The notes under the pieces are model-generated. The model saw only the letters and a program-made list of their open reading frames with translations, made no database searches and had not been told where the DNA came from. A stretch of 64,000 nucleotides of DNA from Alistipes shahii WAL 8301 (GTDB lineage Bacteria; Bacteroidota; Bacteroidia; Bacteroidales; Rikenellaceae), in contig NZ_CP102253.1 of the NCBI RefSeq assembly GCF_025145845.1, forward strand, positions 1 through 64,000, written 5' to 3'. Shown piece after piece: positions 42,015-53,187 of the stretch. Numbering within the stretch: position 1 is the first letter of the stretch; every line of letters starts with the position of its first letter. The position numbers were made by a program, and so were the translations under genes.

Positions 42015-42045
42015 TTCAGAATTTACAATTCAGAATTCAGAATTG
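42012..42045. repeat. Short tandem TTCAGAATT-like repeats
   Basis: AATTCAGAATT-like words recur three times, with one diverged, right after the ispF stop. Such AT-rich words are common low-complexity intergenic DNA in this phylum. Confidence 0.5.
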
Positions 42046-42047
42046 CT

Positions 42048-42055
42048 TATATTTG
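42048..42055 (+). promoter_or_regulatory. -7 box upstream of the structured RNA
   Basis: TATATTTG matches the -7 consensus. A start near 42062 would give an RNA of about 245 nt to the terminator at 42305. The -33 box is weak. Confidence 0.5.
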
Positions 42056-42162
42056 TACGATCAAACACCAAACCGCGACGCCTATGAAGCAGTAGAAAAC
42101 AACCTTTCAACTCCGTGCCTGCGGGCACACGACATATAAAAAGTGCATCGGCTTTTCTTCTT

Positions 42163-42305
42163 ACGTCGGAAAATTGGACACTTTCTAACAAGTAAGGGAC
42201 TAAAGGCGATGCTCGTGCTGTTTTACGGCGCGGGCATTTCTTTCATCTTACTTGTAGGTCGTCCAATACCTCCGACGTGGATAAAGGAATTTGTCCGCGT
42301 TTTTT
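42163..42305 (+). ncRNA. Rod-like structured RNA with its own terminator
   Basis: Nested arms pair in order: ACGTCGG 42163-42169 with CCGACGT 42272-42278, TTGGAC 42174-42179 with GTCCAA 42261-42266, ACAAGTAAG 42188-42196 with CTTACTTGT 42247-42255, and ATGCTCGTGCTG 42209-42220 with CGGCGCGGGCAT 42226-42237 (with G-U pairs). The internal loops are asymmetric and the terminal loop is TTTTA. A terminator follows at 42276-42305. The rod with internal bubbles recalls 6S RNA. It could instead be a leader that controls the lipoprotein at 42338, whose ATG is 33 nt beyond the T-run. No known riboswitch consensus was recognised. Confidence 0.65.
42276..42305 (+). terminator. Terminator ending the structured RNA
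   Basis: CGTGGATAAA pairs with TTTGTCCGCG (two wobbles) around GGAA, followed by TTTTTT. Its first three bases overlap the last arm of the RNA's closing stem. Confidence 0.85.
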
Positions 42306-42337
42306 ATTGACTCTTAACCCTTAACCAATCTATCAAA

Positions 42338-43189
42338 ATGAAACAAAACCGTATTCTGCTGCCGTTCTTGGCGATCTGTCTGGTCGCATGCAGCAAAGAT
42401 GATGACGAAGGACATTCGAAAAACGAACAGAATGTTCCGGTAAAAGAAATTACATTTAAGAACTGTTCTTTTACCATGGTAAAAGTAGATGGAGGAACAT
42501 TCCAGATGGGAGCAACCCGTGAACAGGAGGCGAGCGGCTGGAAACCGGATCGCACCGAATATCCTGTACATAAAGTGACGCTCAATACCTTTTATATCGG
42601 AGAAACAGAGGTCACAAAGGAACTTTGGAGCGCAGTTATGGAAACAGAGTGCGACTATTCTGAATACCATAAGCCTCAAGGCGTGGAGTGGAACGACATT
42701 CAACCTTTTATCGAACGTCTCAACCAAGCAACGGGATTAAAATTCCGGTTACCGACCGATGCCGAATGGGAATATGCAGCACGGGGAGGCAACCGATCCC
42801 AGGGACACATTTATCCGGGCTTCGACATTTCGATCCTGGCGGCCTGGTGTTACAACAATGCCGGAACCTATATACTCAATGAAAACAAGTGGGATTATTG
42901 GGAGTTACGTAACAATGGAAACAGCCCGCATTATGTAAAACAGTTATTACCCAATGAACTGGGATTGTATGACATGGGCGGTAATCTTTACGAATATTGC
43001 AGTGACTGGCTGGGCGATTATCCCGAGGAACCTCAAACAAATCCACAAGGTCCGCAAAGCGGGTCTATGCGCGTTATACGGGGCGGATGTTGGGCTATTT
43101 GGTCCAATTCCGCACGCGTATCACACAGGCCTGCACAATCTTACAATTCGGATTATGTAGGTTTGAGGCTGGCCATGAGTACCGAGTAA
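42338..43189 (+). CDS. SUMF1/formylglycine-enzyme-fold lipoprotein
   Basis: A 283-residue lipoprotein (signal LPFLAICLVACSKDDD, Cys at 18) with an FGE-sulfatase/C-type-lectin-like fold. Hallmarks are MVKVDGGTFQMGATRE near 47, IGETEVTKELW near 88, RLPTDAEWEYAARGG near 134, GLYDMGGNLYEYCSDW near 208 and MRVIRGGCWAI near 241. The two active-site Cys of true formylglycine-generating enzymes are not arranged normally, so it is probably a binding or structural homologue. Its base composition is clearly lower in GC than its neighbours, a sign of transfer. No TAnnTTTG box lies between the RNA terminator and its ATG. Confidence 0.85.
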   Translation: MKQNRILLPFLAICLVACSKDDDEGHSKNEQNVPVKEITFKNCSFTMVKVDGGTFQMGATREQEASGWKPDRTEYPVHKVTLNTFYIGETEVTKELWSAVMETECDYSEYHKPQGVEWNDIQPFIERLNQATGLKFRLPTDAEWEYAARGGNRSQGHIYPGFDISILAAWCYNNAGTYILNENKWDYWELRNNGNSPHYVKQLLPNELGLYDMGGNLYEYCSDWLGDYPEEPQTNPQGPQSGSMRVIRGGCWAIWSNSARVSHRPAQSYNSDYVGLRLAMSTE

Positions 43190-43194
43190 TTTCA

Positions 43195-43234
43195 GATAAA
43201 ACGGAGCCTATAATTGATTCGGCGCCGTTTTATC
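43195..43234. terminator. Hairpin between convergent genes
   Basis: GATAAAACGG and CCGTTTTATC form a 10-bp stem, with AGCC/GGCG weakly extending it, between the SUMF1 and DUF4251 genes. Confidence 0.65.
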
Positions 43235-43243
43235 CTTCATTTT

Positions 43244-43894
43244 CTAATCCATCCTGCGATACCGCGGGTCGTTCACCCGCTTGTTCCACAGCCAGCCGAC
43301 GTAGCGCATCGTGACGTCGGGCGTCAGGAGCGTCAGCACCGTTTCGCCCGTGGCGGTCGAGACGGCGAAATCGGCGTGGTAGAGCGTGTTGCCGTCCGAA
43401 ATATTGAAGGAGACCGACCAGCCCCACTGCACGCGGGCCGCCCGGTAGTCGCGGACCGACATCGAATCGAAATTCAGCATCTCGACATACTGGGTGATGC
43501 CCCGTTCGGTAGGCAGGTGCACCTCGACATGGTCGACGAACACCCCGAAAAAGAAGTAGTCGGCATAGATCGAACGGATCATTCCGCCGGGTAGCTGCTG
43601 CATCGAGTTGGGGAAGAACATATAGTCGCGCGACTGCACCAGCGAGTCGATCTTCGCGGCGTAGACCCGGGCCTTATAAGCCCTGCGCTGGGCGCGGTCC
43701 ATCCCCGCCGCAGGCTCCTCGTAGACGGTCGTATGCTCCACGACCTGCACCGGGGCCTGCTGCACGGGAACGATCGTCGTCTGCGGCACGCTGTCCGCGG
43801 CGGAAGTTTCGAGCGTATACTGCGGGGTCTGCGCGATGGCGGCGCAGACAATGAAAGAGAGTGCGCCGCAGGTGGAAAAAACGGAGTGTTTCAT
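43244..43894 (-). CDS. DUF4251-family exported protein, copy 1
   Basis: A 216-residue protein with signal peptide (ALSFIVCAAIAQ) starting at ATG 43894. The DUF4251 domain (about 80-216) has the heptad-rich DRAQRRAYKARVYAAKIDSLV followed by YMFFPNSMQQLPGG, MLNFDSMSVRDYRA and GWSVSFNISDGNTLYHADFAV. It ends in a Pro/Arg-rich tail. Family members are periplasmic or lipid-anchored and of unknown function. It is paired with a paralogue 130 bp upstream, each with its own terminator. Confidence 0.8.
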   Translation of the reverse strand: MKHSVFSTCGALSFIVCAAIAQTPQYTLETSAADSVPQTTIVPVQQAPVQVVEHTTVYEEPAAGMDRAQRRAYKARVYAAKIDSLVQSRDYMFFPNSMQQLPGGMIRSIYADYFFFGVFVDHVEVHLPTERGITQYVEMLNFDSMSVRDYRAARVQWGWSVSFNISDGNTLYHADFAVSTATGETVLTLLTPDVTMRYVGWLWNKRVNDPRYRRMD

Positions 43895-43918
43895 AAGTCG
43901 GACATCGGATTGAACGGG

Positions 43919-43946
43919 AAAAAAGCCCCCGCCTGAGGCGGGGGTT
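43919..43946 (-). terminator. Terminator of DUF4251 copy 2
   Basis: AACCCCCGCC/GGCGGGGGCTT on the minus strand, with a TTTTTT tail, 78 bp after the copy-2 stop. Confidence 0.8.
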
Positions 43947-44023
43947 CGGGGATCGCCGGAGCGGCAAACGGACAGCGCAGCGGATACGGCTGCCCGGGAT
44001 GGGTCCGGCAAAATGAATTTACG

Positions 44024-44566
44024 TCAATAGAGCTGCGAAATCGAACCCGTATACTGCACGGGGTTATACCACGGATTGGTGATCGTCAGCGTAGCCCCGC
44101 CCGTGCGGGAGAAGATTTCGAAGGTGAACGTGTAGGTCGACGCCGAGAACAGCGAGGTCGAGAAGGTCACCATCCAGCCTTCGTGCGTCTGCTCGGTGAT
44201 ATAGCCCTGCAAATCGGAAACGGTGTAATTGATGATCGTCACATAGTAAGGCGGCACGTAACCCTTGATGTAGGGAAGCGTGATGTCCGCCGTTCCGTCC
44301 CACATGCCGACGTTGAACGCGGGGTTCATAATCTGGCGCATCGGACCTGCGGGCTGACGCTGGAAGGTCGTCGGGTTGAACTGGAAGTTGCGCGACAGCA
44401 CGAGCGAGTCCATGAACTTCTCGTAGTTGGCAATACGTTCCGCACGGCGTTTCTCGCGCACCTCGCGGCGTTCTTCCTTGGGCGACAGCACTTTTTTCTG
44501 TCCGATCACGGTAACGGCCGCCGCACAGAGCAGCAGGCCCACAACGATAATGACTGTTTTTTTCAT
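44024..44566 (-). CDS. DUF4251-family protein, copy 2
   Basis: A 180-residue paralogue of the preceding protein. An N-terminal hydrophobic helix (VIIVVGLLLCAAAVTVI) is a signal peptide or anchor. Then come a charged coil (EERREVREKRRAERIANYEKF), FMDSLVLSRNFQFNPTTFQR, and the beta-rich DUF4251 body up to TITNPWYNPVQYTGSI. The shared order of motifs shows tandem duplication. Function unknown. Confidence 0.8.
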   Translation of the reverse strand: MKKTVIIVVGLLLCAAAVTVIGQKKVLSPKEERREVREKRRAERIANYEKFMDSLVLSRNFQFNPTTFQRQPAGPMRQIMNPAFNVGMWDGTADITLPYIKGYVPPYYVTIINYTVSDLQGYITEQTHEGWMVTFSTSLFSASTYTFTFEIFSRTGGATLTITNPWYNPVQYTGSISQLY

Positions 44567-44745
44567 AGCACATAAGGTTTGTTACGGCTATGAAAGCAAG
44601 TTTTGTGCCGAAAGCGGGATCATGGGCCACTTTCCGCTTCCGGACACCGTTGCCGTCACGGGCGTCGGCGTTTGCATACGCCGCCCTCCCTCGGGACGAG
44701 TTTCAGAGCCTCACGGCAGAGCGCCCCGCCGGACAGACGGAGACG

Positions 44746-47562
<2,817 letters not shown>

Positions 47563-47684
47563 TTCAGGTATGTAAACGTGCGGAACGTCCGGTTTATTGG
47601 ATCGCAAATCAGCAACGTGCAAAGATACGTTTTTTTTCAATACATTGTCTTCTCCGCAGTTGTCGCGGTCAGGGTTCCGACGCT

Positions 47685-47733
47685 GAAAAAACGAAGTCCG
47701 CCCGAATGCCTTGCGGCATTTCGGACGGACTTT
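47685..47733 (-). terminator. Terminator of the BACON lipoprotein gene
   Basis: AAGTCCG.CCGA.ATGCC pairs with GGCAT.TCGG.CGGACTT. On the minus strand it is followed by TTTTTT. Confidence 0.75.
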
Positions 47734-47758
47734 ACACGAATCACCGGTATTAACGCCC

Positions 47759-49258
47759 CTACTCGTAGGTCTGGAGGATATACCAGTTATCGGAAGGATC
47801 CTCCGGGAACGACACGTCGATGCGCGTAGGATACCCTTCGGCGTCGAATTGGTAGGTCAACGCACCGTCGGCATCCGCATGTTCCGACATCAGGTGCTTG
47901 CAGGAGACGCCGAGCACGCCGATCCACTGGCCCAACTGATCGAAAACATCGGAAGAGCCGAATATATCGGGCGTAACGATCGGATACATGTAGCCGCCCT
48001 TGTTCTCCCGGGCCGAATAGCTGTACGTGCTATGGTCCGTCTCGCGGGTGATAATATCTTCCTGGTTGAAAATGCCGTCGCCGTTATGGTCGTGATGGTA
48101 ATATTTATGCCCGTCATACTCATCATAACTGCCGTCACAGGTGTGCACGCTCTCGGAATAAGTGCTCACCACATTCCCGTTCACCCACGTGGCATTGCAA
48201 AACCCGTCGAGTTTCCCGGCATTGTCCGTCATCCGATAGGAGACCAGCTGCCTCTGGTTGTTATAAGTATAGTATATCTTATAGAGCACGACGCCTTTGT
48301 GCTGAATAACCGAAGAGCGGGCCAGCCCCGCCGCATTGAGCGTATAGGTAACCTTAAACACGCCCGGCTCTCCGAGGACCTCGCCGCCTTCGAACTGATA
48401 CCAGACTTTGCCATCCTCGTAATTGATCGGAATTTCCAGCGTCAGGCCGCCCTGTGTTACCTTAATCTTCGACATCCGCCGATTCGCATCGTAACTGTAT
48501 TCGATGGCGCCGTTTCCCTCCGTAGGATCTTTCGACTCGACCCGTTTGATCTTCTTATCCGCCGACGCCGGGGGAGTTACGAAACGCTGCTCGTCGAGTT
48601 CCGCCGCGGAGGGAGTTCCGCCGGTCGGGGCGATCGTCATGGAGGCTTTGCCGTTCCCCACGTCGCTGATGGTGATTTTGCCGAAATCGCTCAACGTGAG
48701 TTCGTGCAGATCGGCAGCAACGGAATAGGCGCCCGACAGCAGGTAGATATTATTCTCCGCAGCCCGGGTAAAGGGCGTTTTGGATAAAAACGTATAAAGG
48801 CCGTCGGTCGTGAACTCGAGCGAAACATAGTTCGAACTCTCCGCAAAAGTCCACACTTTGGCGATAGCCTGCTTCAGTTTGGCCTCGGTATCGGGATATT
48901 GCTCCTTCCCGGCGGCGGACTGCGTGACATCAATCGTCGCCTTTTCACTCCCGGCCGTCACCGTAATCACCGCCGGCGTCGGAGCTGTTTCCGACGTATT
49001 GGGATCGGCGGAAACCGTAAACTGACCCTCCCCCGCAGCGACCTTGCACCAGCTTTGCGAAGACTCGGCTTTCCACGCCGGTTGATTGGTGACGACCTTT
49101 ACGGTAAAGGTCTCCGTCGCCGCGGCCGTAAAGGCAATCGCAGTTTGGGGACTGACCGACAAAGTCGCCTTATCCGGAGCCGGATCGTCCTTCTTGCATC
49201 CCGACAGCAGCACTGCCGCCAACAGGAACGATGTAAAGATTTTGGATTTCATACGCAT
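47759..49258 (-). CDS. BACON-domain lipoprotein with DUF4595-like region
   Basis: A 499-residue surface-type lipoprotein; the signal LLAAVLLSGCKKDD has the lipid Cys at 21. Residues 30-115 form a BACON domain (beta-sandwich; WKAESSQSWCKVAAGEGQFTV), a carbohydrate- or mucin-associated module in gut Bacteroidota. Residues 125-215 form a second small domain. The remainder resembles DUF4595, with YD-like strands (IEYSYDANRRMSKIKVTQGG, YKIYYTYNNQRQLVSYRMTD). Its ligand is unknown. The promoter lies 235 bp upstream and the leader includes a run of nine C. Confidence 0.85.
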   Translation of the reverse strand: MRMKSKIFTSFLLAAVLLSGCKKDDPAPDKATLSVSPQTAIAFTAAATETFTVKVVTNQPAWKAESSQSWCKVAAGEGQFTVSADPNTSETAPTPAVITVTAGSEKATIDVTQSAAGKEQYPDTEAKLKQAIAKVWTFAESSNYVSLEFTTDGLYTFLSKTPFTRAAENNIYLLSGAYSVAADLHELTLSDFGKITISDVGNGKASMTIAPTGGTPSAAELDEQRFVTPPASADKKIKRVESKDPTEGNGAIEYSYDANRRMSKIKVTQGGLTLEIPINYEDGKVWYQFEGGEVLGEPGVFKVTYTLNAAGLARSSVIQHKGVVLYKIYYTYNNQRQLVSYRMTDNAGKLDGFCNATWVNGNVVSTYSESVHTCDGSYDEYDGHKYYHHDHNGDGIFNQEDIITRETDHSTYSYSARENKGGYMYPIVTPDIFGSSDVFDQLGQWIGVLGVSCKHLMSEHADADGALTYQFDAEGYPTRIDVSFPEDPSDNWYILQTYE

Positions 49259-49375
49259 TTTTTATTGGATGAGAGTGATTTCGAGATACGACACGACAAA
49301 ACACAACAACCCCTTGTCAGAGTCATTATATAATCGCGGAAAGCCGGATTCAGAAATTCAACCGGAACAGCGCGA

Positions 49376-49384
49376 GGGGGGGGG
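49376..49384. repeat. Homopolymer tract of nine G/C
   Basis: Nine consecutive G (C on the transcribed minus strand) lie inside the leader of the BACON lipoprotein gene. Such tracts can slip during replication. The gap 49259-49591 has no gene apart from this leader. Confidence 0.6.
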
Positions 49385-49490
49385 TAAGTCGATCGACAGC
49401 CGAGAGCCAATGGGGAAGAAATTTACCTCCCGTTTCATTTCCCGAACGAAAACCCGTTCTATCGCTGTCAGATCGTTTCATAGCTGAAAA

Positions 49491-49520
49491 CAAAGGTATT
49501 CAAATTCCGCTGAATTCAAA
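49491..49520 (-). promoter_or_regulatory. Promoter of the BACON lipoprotein gene
   Basis: Minus-strand TTTG (49517-49520), 18-bp spacer and TACCTTTG (49491-49498). The start codon is about 230 bp downstream. Confidence 0.65.
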
Positions 49521-49591
49521 ATAAATCAGCGGAAATAATCGTCTGAAGGGAAAAATAACAGGCATTGGCGTCCCCCGCGCGCATGACACGT

Positions 49592-50353
49592 CTATTTTAA
49601 AACGAATTCGTCGGCATCCCGCCACGCGGGGAATTTTTCGCGGAACGCCGCCAGCGCCCCCGTGTCGAACACGCCCGTCAGAATTCGTTCCCCGCCGCCG
49701 GCTTCGACCATCGTGCGGCCCTTGAAGTCGACCAACGCCGAATCCCCGGCGTAACGGGCCGCAGGGTCATCCCCCACCCGATTCACCCCGGCCGCATAGC
49801 ACTGGTTTTCGATGGCCCGGGCGCGCAGCAGCGTCCGCCACACTTCGCGCCGCGGCGCAGGCCACGAGGCGCAGCACAGAATGGCGTCGTAATCGCCCCG
49901 GCAACGGCTCCAGACCGGAAAACGCAAATCGTAACAGACGAGCAGCAAGAACCGCACGCCTCCGTATTCGACCACCGCACGGCTGTCGCCGGGCGTGTAC
50001 TGGCGCGCTTCGCCGCCGGGTGCGAACAGATGGCGTTTATCATAGCCGATAAATTCGCCCGAGGGTTTCACGAAATACATCCGGTTATAGAAACGTCCGT
50101 TTTCGGCAACGGCGACGCTGCCTGCGACCGCCTTGCCGTATCGGGCGGCCCAGCGGCGCAGGGCCGTGACGACCGCCCCGCCGGCCCCGTCGGCCACTCC
50201 GGCGGGATCGAGCGTGAAGCCCGTGGCGAACAGTTCGGGCAGCAGCACGACATCCGCTTCGGCGGCAGCGACCATCGGTTCGAGCCGCGCGAGGTTCCGC
50301 GCGGGCTGTTCCCAGGCGATGTCGCACTGGCAGAGGGCGATGCGGAGTTCCAC
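49592..50353 (-). CDS. Nitrilase-superfamily omega-amidase
   Basis: A 253-residue carbon-nitrogen hydrolase close to YafV/Nit2, which hydrolyses 2-oxoglutaramate or 2-oxosuccinamate. The Glu-Lys-Cys triad is visible: Glu in LLPELFATGF near 40, Lys in GYDKRHLF near 105 and Cys in LLVCYDLRFPVW near 139. The start is GTG 50353, which gives the expected MELRIALCQCDI; no ATG fits. It ends the unit with the hydrolase upstream (5-bp gap) and should be cytosolic. Confidence 0.9.
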   Translation of the reverse strand: MELRIALCQCDIAWEQPARNLARLEPMVAAAEADVVLLPELFATGFTLDPAGVADGAGGAVVTALRRWAARYGKAVAGSVAVAENGRFYNRMYFVKPSGEFIGYDKRHLFAPGGEARQYTPGDSRAVVEYGGVRFLLLVCYDLRFPVWSRCRGDYDAILCCASWPAPRREVWRTLLRARAIENQCYAAGVNRVGDDPAARYAGDSALVDFKGRTMVEAGGGERILTGVFDTGALAAFREKFPAWRDADEFVLK

Positions 50354-50358
50354 GAAAA

Positions 50359-52173
50359 TCAGAGCTTATAGACGGTCAGCGACGACGCGCGGTCGCGCTG
50401 GTGGAAAAGCGTCACCCGGCAGGGCACGAAATCCGACGCCGCACAGCGCCACAGGTCGATGAACTGCTGGGGATTGCGCTCCGTGAGCGGGAACCACGAA
50501 CTCTGCACCTGCACCATGATCCGGTGTCCGGCGCGGAACGTGTGGGCGATGTCGGTCGTGCGGAAAGGCACGGTCTCGGGGTTGCCCGGCACGAAGGCTT
50601 TCGGACGCGCGAAGCCGTCGCGGTAACGGCCGCGCACCACGTCGCCGCGGACGAGCATCTGCATGCCGGCCTTTTCACCCTCGTCGGGGTAAACGTCGAT
50701 CAGTTTCACGACGAAATCGGCATCCGAGGTCGAAAGGGCCACTTTCAGCGAAGCCTCGACCGGACCGGCAAGGGTCACGTCTTCCGCAAGCGGTTCGGTC
50801 ACGAACGTCAGCACGTCCTTGCGGCCCTCCAGAAACCGCTGGTCGGCGATCATATACTCCTTGGGACGCCGCGTGCCGGAGGTTGCGATATACGGCACGG
50901 GGTCGGCAGGATCGGACGTATAGCTCGTCGAGGAGTTTTTCACCGTCGGTTTTTCGGTCGTGATGCGGCCGCCGCCGGCGAGGTAAAGAGTCAGTTTGCG
51001 GGCCTCGGAAGGCGTCCACCGCCCGAACGTATGCCAGCGGTTGTCGCCCGACGAGAAAGCCGCCACGGGCGGCAGCCGGTCGACCGTGTCGCGCGCCCAG
51101 AGGTAGCAGTCGAAAAAGGGCGCCTCGAAATGTTCCATATAGTAGGCTCCGGAGGCCTCCTCTCCGAAATCGAAGTCGCCCAGCGTACGCCCGTCGCCGC
51201 GCCATGCCCCGTGGGCCCACGGCCCGACGACCAGATGGAGCGGAGTCCGGGCGCTCTGGCGCAGGACGGCTTTGTAAAGGTTCCAGGCCCCGTAGCAATC
51301 CTCGGCGTCGAACGTGCCGCCCACGACCAGCATCGCGGGACGGATGTTGTAGCAGGCCCGGCGCGTGTCGCGCGCGCGCCACCACTCGTCGTAGTCGGGA
51401 TGTTCGGCCATCTCCTCCCAGAACGCATTGGGTGCCAGCAGTTTCGTCAGGTCGGCCCGCGTGGGGCGCTCCGTGAGGAAGAACGTGCGTTCGTCGGGCG
51501 AGATCGTCAGCCCGCGCCGCGGCATCTTGTCGGTCGGCTCGTGTCCAGCGGGCGTGTTCATCGAATTGAGGAACCGCACGGCGTCGCTCAGCATCAGCAC
51601 GCCGTTGTGGTGCACGTCGTCGCCCATGTACCAGTCCGTAACGGGGGCCTGCGGCGAAACGGCCTTCACGGCCGGATGCCCGCTCAAACCGCCCATCAGG
51701 GCGTAGAATCCCGGGTAGGAGCATCCCGCGAAACCCACACGGCCGTTGTTGCCGGGAATGTTCTTCACCAGCCAGTCCACCGTATCGTAGCTGTCCGTCG
51801 TCTCGTCCACGCTGCCGAAGCCCGCGGGACGCACGTGCATGAACTCGCCCTCGCTCATGTAGCGGCCCCGGACGTCCTGCTGGACGATGATGTAGCCGCG
51901 GTCGACGTAGCTGCGCATGTAGCCTTTTTCGAAACTGCCGGGAAACTGTCCCTCGCCGTAAGGTCCCGTACCGTAAGGCGTCCGGAAAATGATTATCGGG
52001 GCCTTGCCGGGGGCCTTGGGCGTGAAGACCGAGGTGTGCAGGCGCACGCTGTCGCGCATGGCGATACGGTATTCGGTCTTGTCGTAAAGCGTGCTGACAG
52101 GCTGGGCGCACGCGGCGGCCGCTACCAGCAATCCCGCCCAGAGCAGGAACAGAAATCGGCGTAGTTTCATCAT
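50359..52173 (-). CDS. CocE/NonD-family secreted acyl hydrolase
   Basis: A 604-residue S15-like alpha/beta hydrolase with a signal peptide (LLWAGLLVAAAACAQ). The nucleophile Ser is in GFAGCSYPGFYAL near 150, the acid probably in VVGGTFDAEDCYG near 290 and the His in GPWAHGAWRG near 324. A C-terminal jelly-roll (about 390-604) completes the X-Pro dipeptidyl-peptidase/cocaine-esterase fold. Likely substrates are acylated peptides, antibiotics or esters; the true one is unknown. Two adjacent ATGs (52173, 52170) are possible starts. It precedes the omega-amidase by 5 bp. Confidence 0.87.
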   Translation of the reverse strand: MMKLRRFLFLLWAGLLVAAAACAQPVSTLYDKTEYRIAMRDSVRLHTSVFTPKAPGKAPIIIFRTPYGTGPYGEGQFPGSFEKGYMRSYVDRGYIIVQQDVRGRYMSEGEFMHVRPAGFGSVDETTDSYDTVDWLVKNIPGNNGRVGFAGCSYPGFYALMGGLSGHPAVKAVSPQAPVTDWYMGDDVHHNGVLMLSDAVRFLNSMNTPAGHEPTDKMPRRGLTISPDERTFFLTERPTRADLTKLLAPNAFWEEMAEHPDYDEWWRARDTRRACYNIRPAMLVVGGTFDAEDCYGAWNLYKAVLRQSARTPLHLVVGPWAHGAWRGDGRTLGDFDFGEEASGAYYMEHFEAPFFDCYLWARDTVDRLPPVAAFSSGDNRWHTFGRWTPSEARKLTLYLAGGGRITTEKPTVKNSSTSYTSDPADPVPYIATSGTRRPKEYMIADQRFLEGRKDVLTFVTEPLAEDVTLAGPVEASLKVALSTSDADFVVKLIDVYPDEGEKAGMQMLVRGDVVRGRYRDGFARPKAFVPGNPETVPFRTTDIAHTFRAGHRIMVQVQSSWFPLTERNPQQFIDLWRCAASDFVPCRVTLFHQRDRASSLTVYKL

Positions 52174-52284
52174 TTCGGGAGATTTTTACGTTTCGTAAAG
52201 ATACGGTTTTTCGGCCAATCCGCAAAACTTTCGCTCCGCAAGCCGGCAAATCCGCCGCATCTTCCGGCAGTACGGCCCGCGAAG

Positions 52285-52316
52285 TTTGGATTCGGACGAA
52301 AATAAACGTACTTTTG
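52285..52316 (+). promoter_or_regulatory. Promoter of the S1-domain protein gene
   Basis: TTTG (52285-52288), 20-bp spacer and TACTTTTG (52309-52316), 22 bp before ATG 52339. Confidence 0.65.
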
Positions 52317-52338
52317 CAGCGTATATACCGGAAAAACC

Positions 52339-53187
52339 ATGTTGAAAGCAGGACGCATACAAACCCTCACCGTAAGCCGCGTATCGGAATACGGCCTATA
52401 CCTCGCCGACGAGGAGCAGAACGAAGTGCTGCTCCCCAACCGCTACACTTCGCTGACGGACAAGGTCGGCGACCGGAAAGAGGTCTTCCTCTACCACGAC
52501 TCGGAGGACCGCCTCGTGGCGACGACCGAAACGCCGCTGCTGCGCGAAGGCGAAGCGGGCTATCTGCGCGTGGTGGACAAGACGGCCCACGGGGCTTTCC
52601 TCGACTGGGGACTGCACGGCAAGGACCTGTTCCTCCCCAACCGCAACCAGCAGGGCGGCATCCTGGCCGGACACAGCTACATCGTCTACCTCTACGAAGA
52701 CAACATCACGGGCCGCTGCGTGGCCACGACCAAACTCAAGAGTTTCATAAACAACGACCTGATCACGGTGAAACCCCGCGAGGAGGTCTCGCTGCTGGTG
52801 GCCTCGGAGAGCGAAATCGGCTTCCGCGTGATCGTCAACAACCGCCACTGGGGCATGATCTACCGCAACCAGATCTTCCGTCCCGTGGCCGTCGGCGACC
52901 GGCTGAAAGGCTACGTCAGGCGTATCACCGAGGACAACCGCATCGACGTGAGCCTCCAGCAGACGGGATTCGCACAGGTGAAGGACTCGGCGGAGGTGCT
53001 GCTCCAGCTGGTCCGCGACAACGGCGGATTCCTGCCCCTGAACGACGACAGCGCCCCCGAGGAGGTGACGCGCCTCACGGGAACGAGCAAAAAGGTTTTC
53101 AAACGCTCGCTGGGCATGCTCCTCAAGCGCGGCGCGGTCGAAGCCGGCGAAAAAGGCATCAAAATCCGGAAACATGGCGAAGATTAA
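52339..53187 (+). CDS. CvfB-like S1 RNA-binding protein
   Basis: A 282-residue cytosolic protein with tandem S1-like OB domains: about 5-60 (TVSRVSEYGLYLADEE), 65-135 (VVDKTAHGAFLDWGLHGKDL) and 145-215 (RVIVNNRHWGMIYRNQIF), then a winged-helix tail (about 225-282). This is the CvfB/YitL architecture, linked in Gram-positives to virulence and RNA control. Its 3' end overlaps the methyltransferase gene by 14 bp, so the two are coupled. Confidence 0.88.
   Translation: MLKAGRIQTLTVSRVSEYGLYLADEEQNEVLLPNRYTSLTDKVGDRKEVFLYHDSEDRLVATTETPLLREGEAGYLRVVDKTAHGAFLDWGLHGKDLFLPNRNQQGGILAGHSYIVYLYEDNITGRCVATTKLKSFINNDLITVKPREEVSLLVASESEIGFRVIVNNRHWGMIYRNQIFRPVAVGDRLKGYVRRITEDNRIDVSLQQTGFAQVKDSAEVLLQLVRDNGGFLPLNDDSAPEEVTRLTGTSKKVFKRSLGMLLKRGAVEAGEKGIKIRKHGED

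Noticed and set aside
42062..42160. Open frame or leader peptide between the -7 box and the structured RNA
   Set aside because: No convincing start, length or codon pattern; treated as untranslated leader.
49404..49481. Small upstream frame through the nine-C tract
   Set aside because: Its ATG lies at the predicted transcription start and the sequence looks random, so it was not called as a gene.
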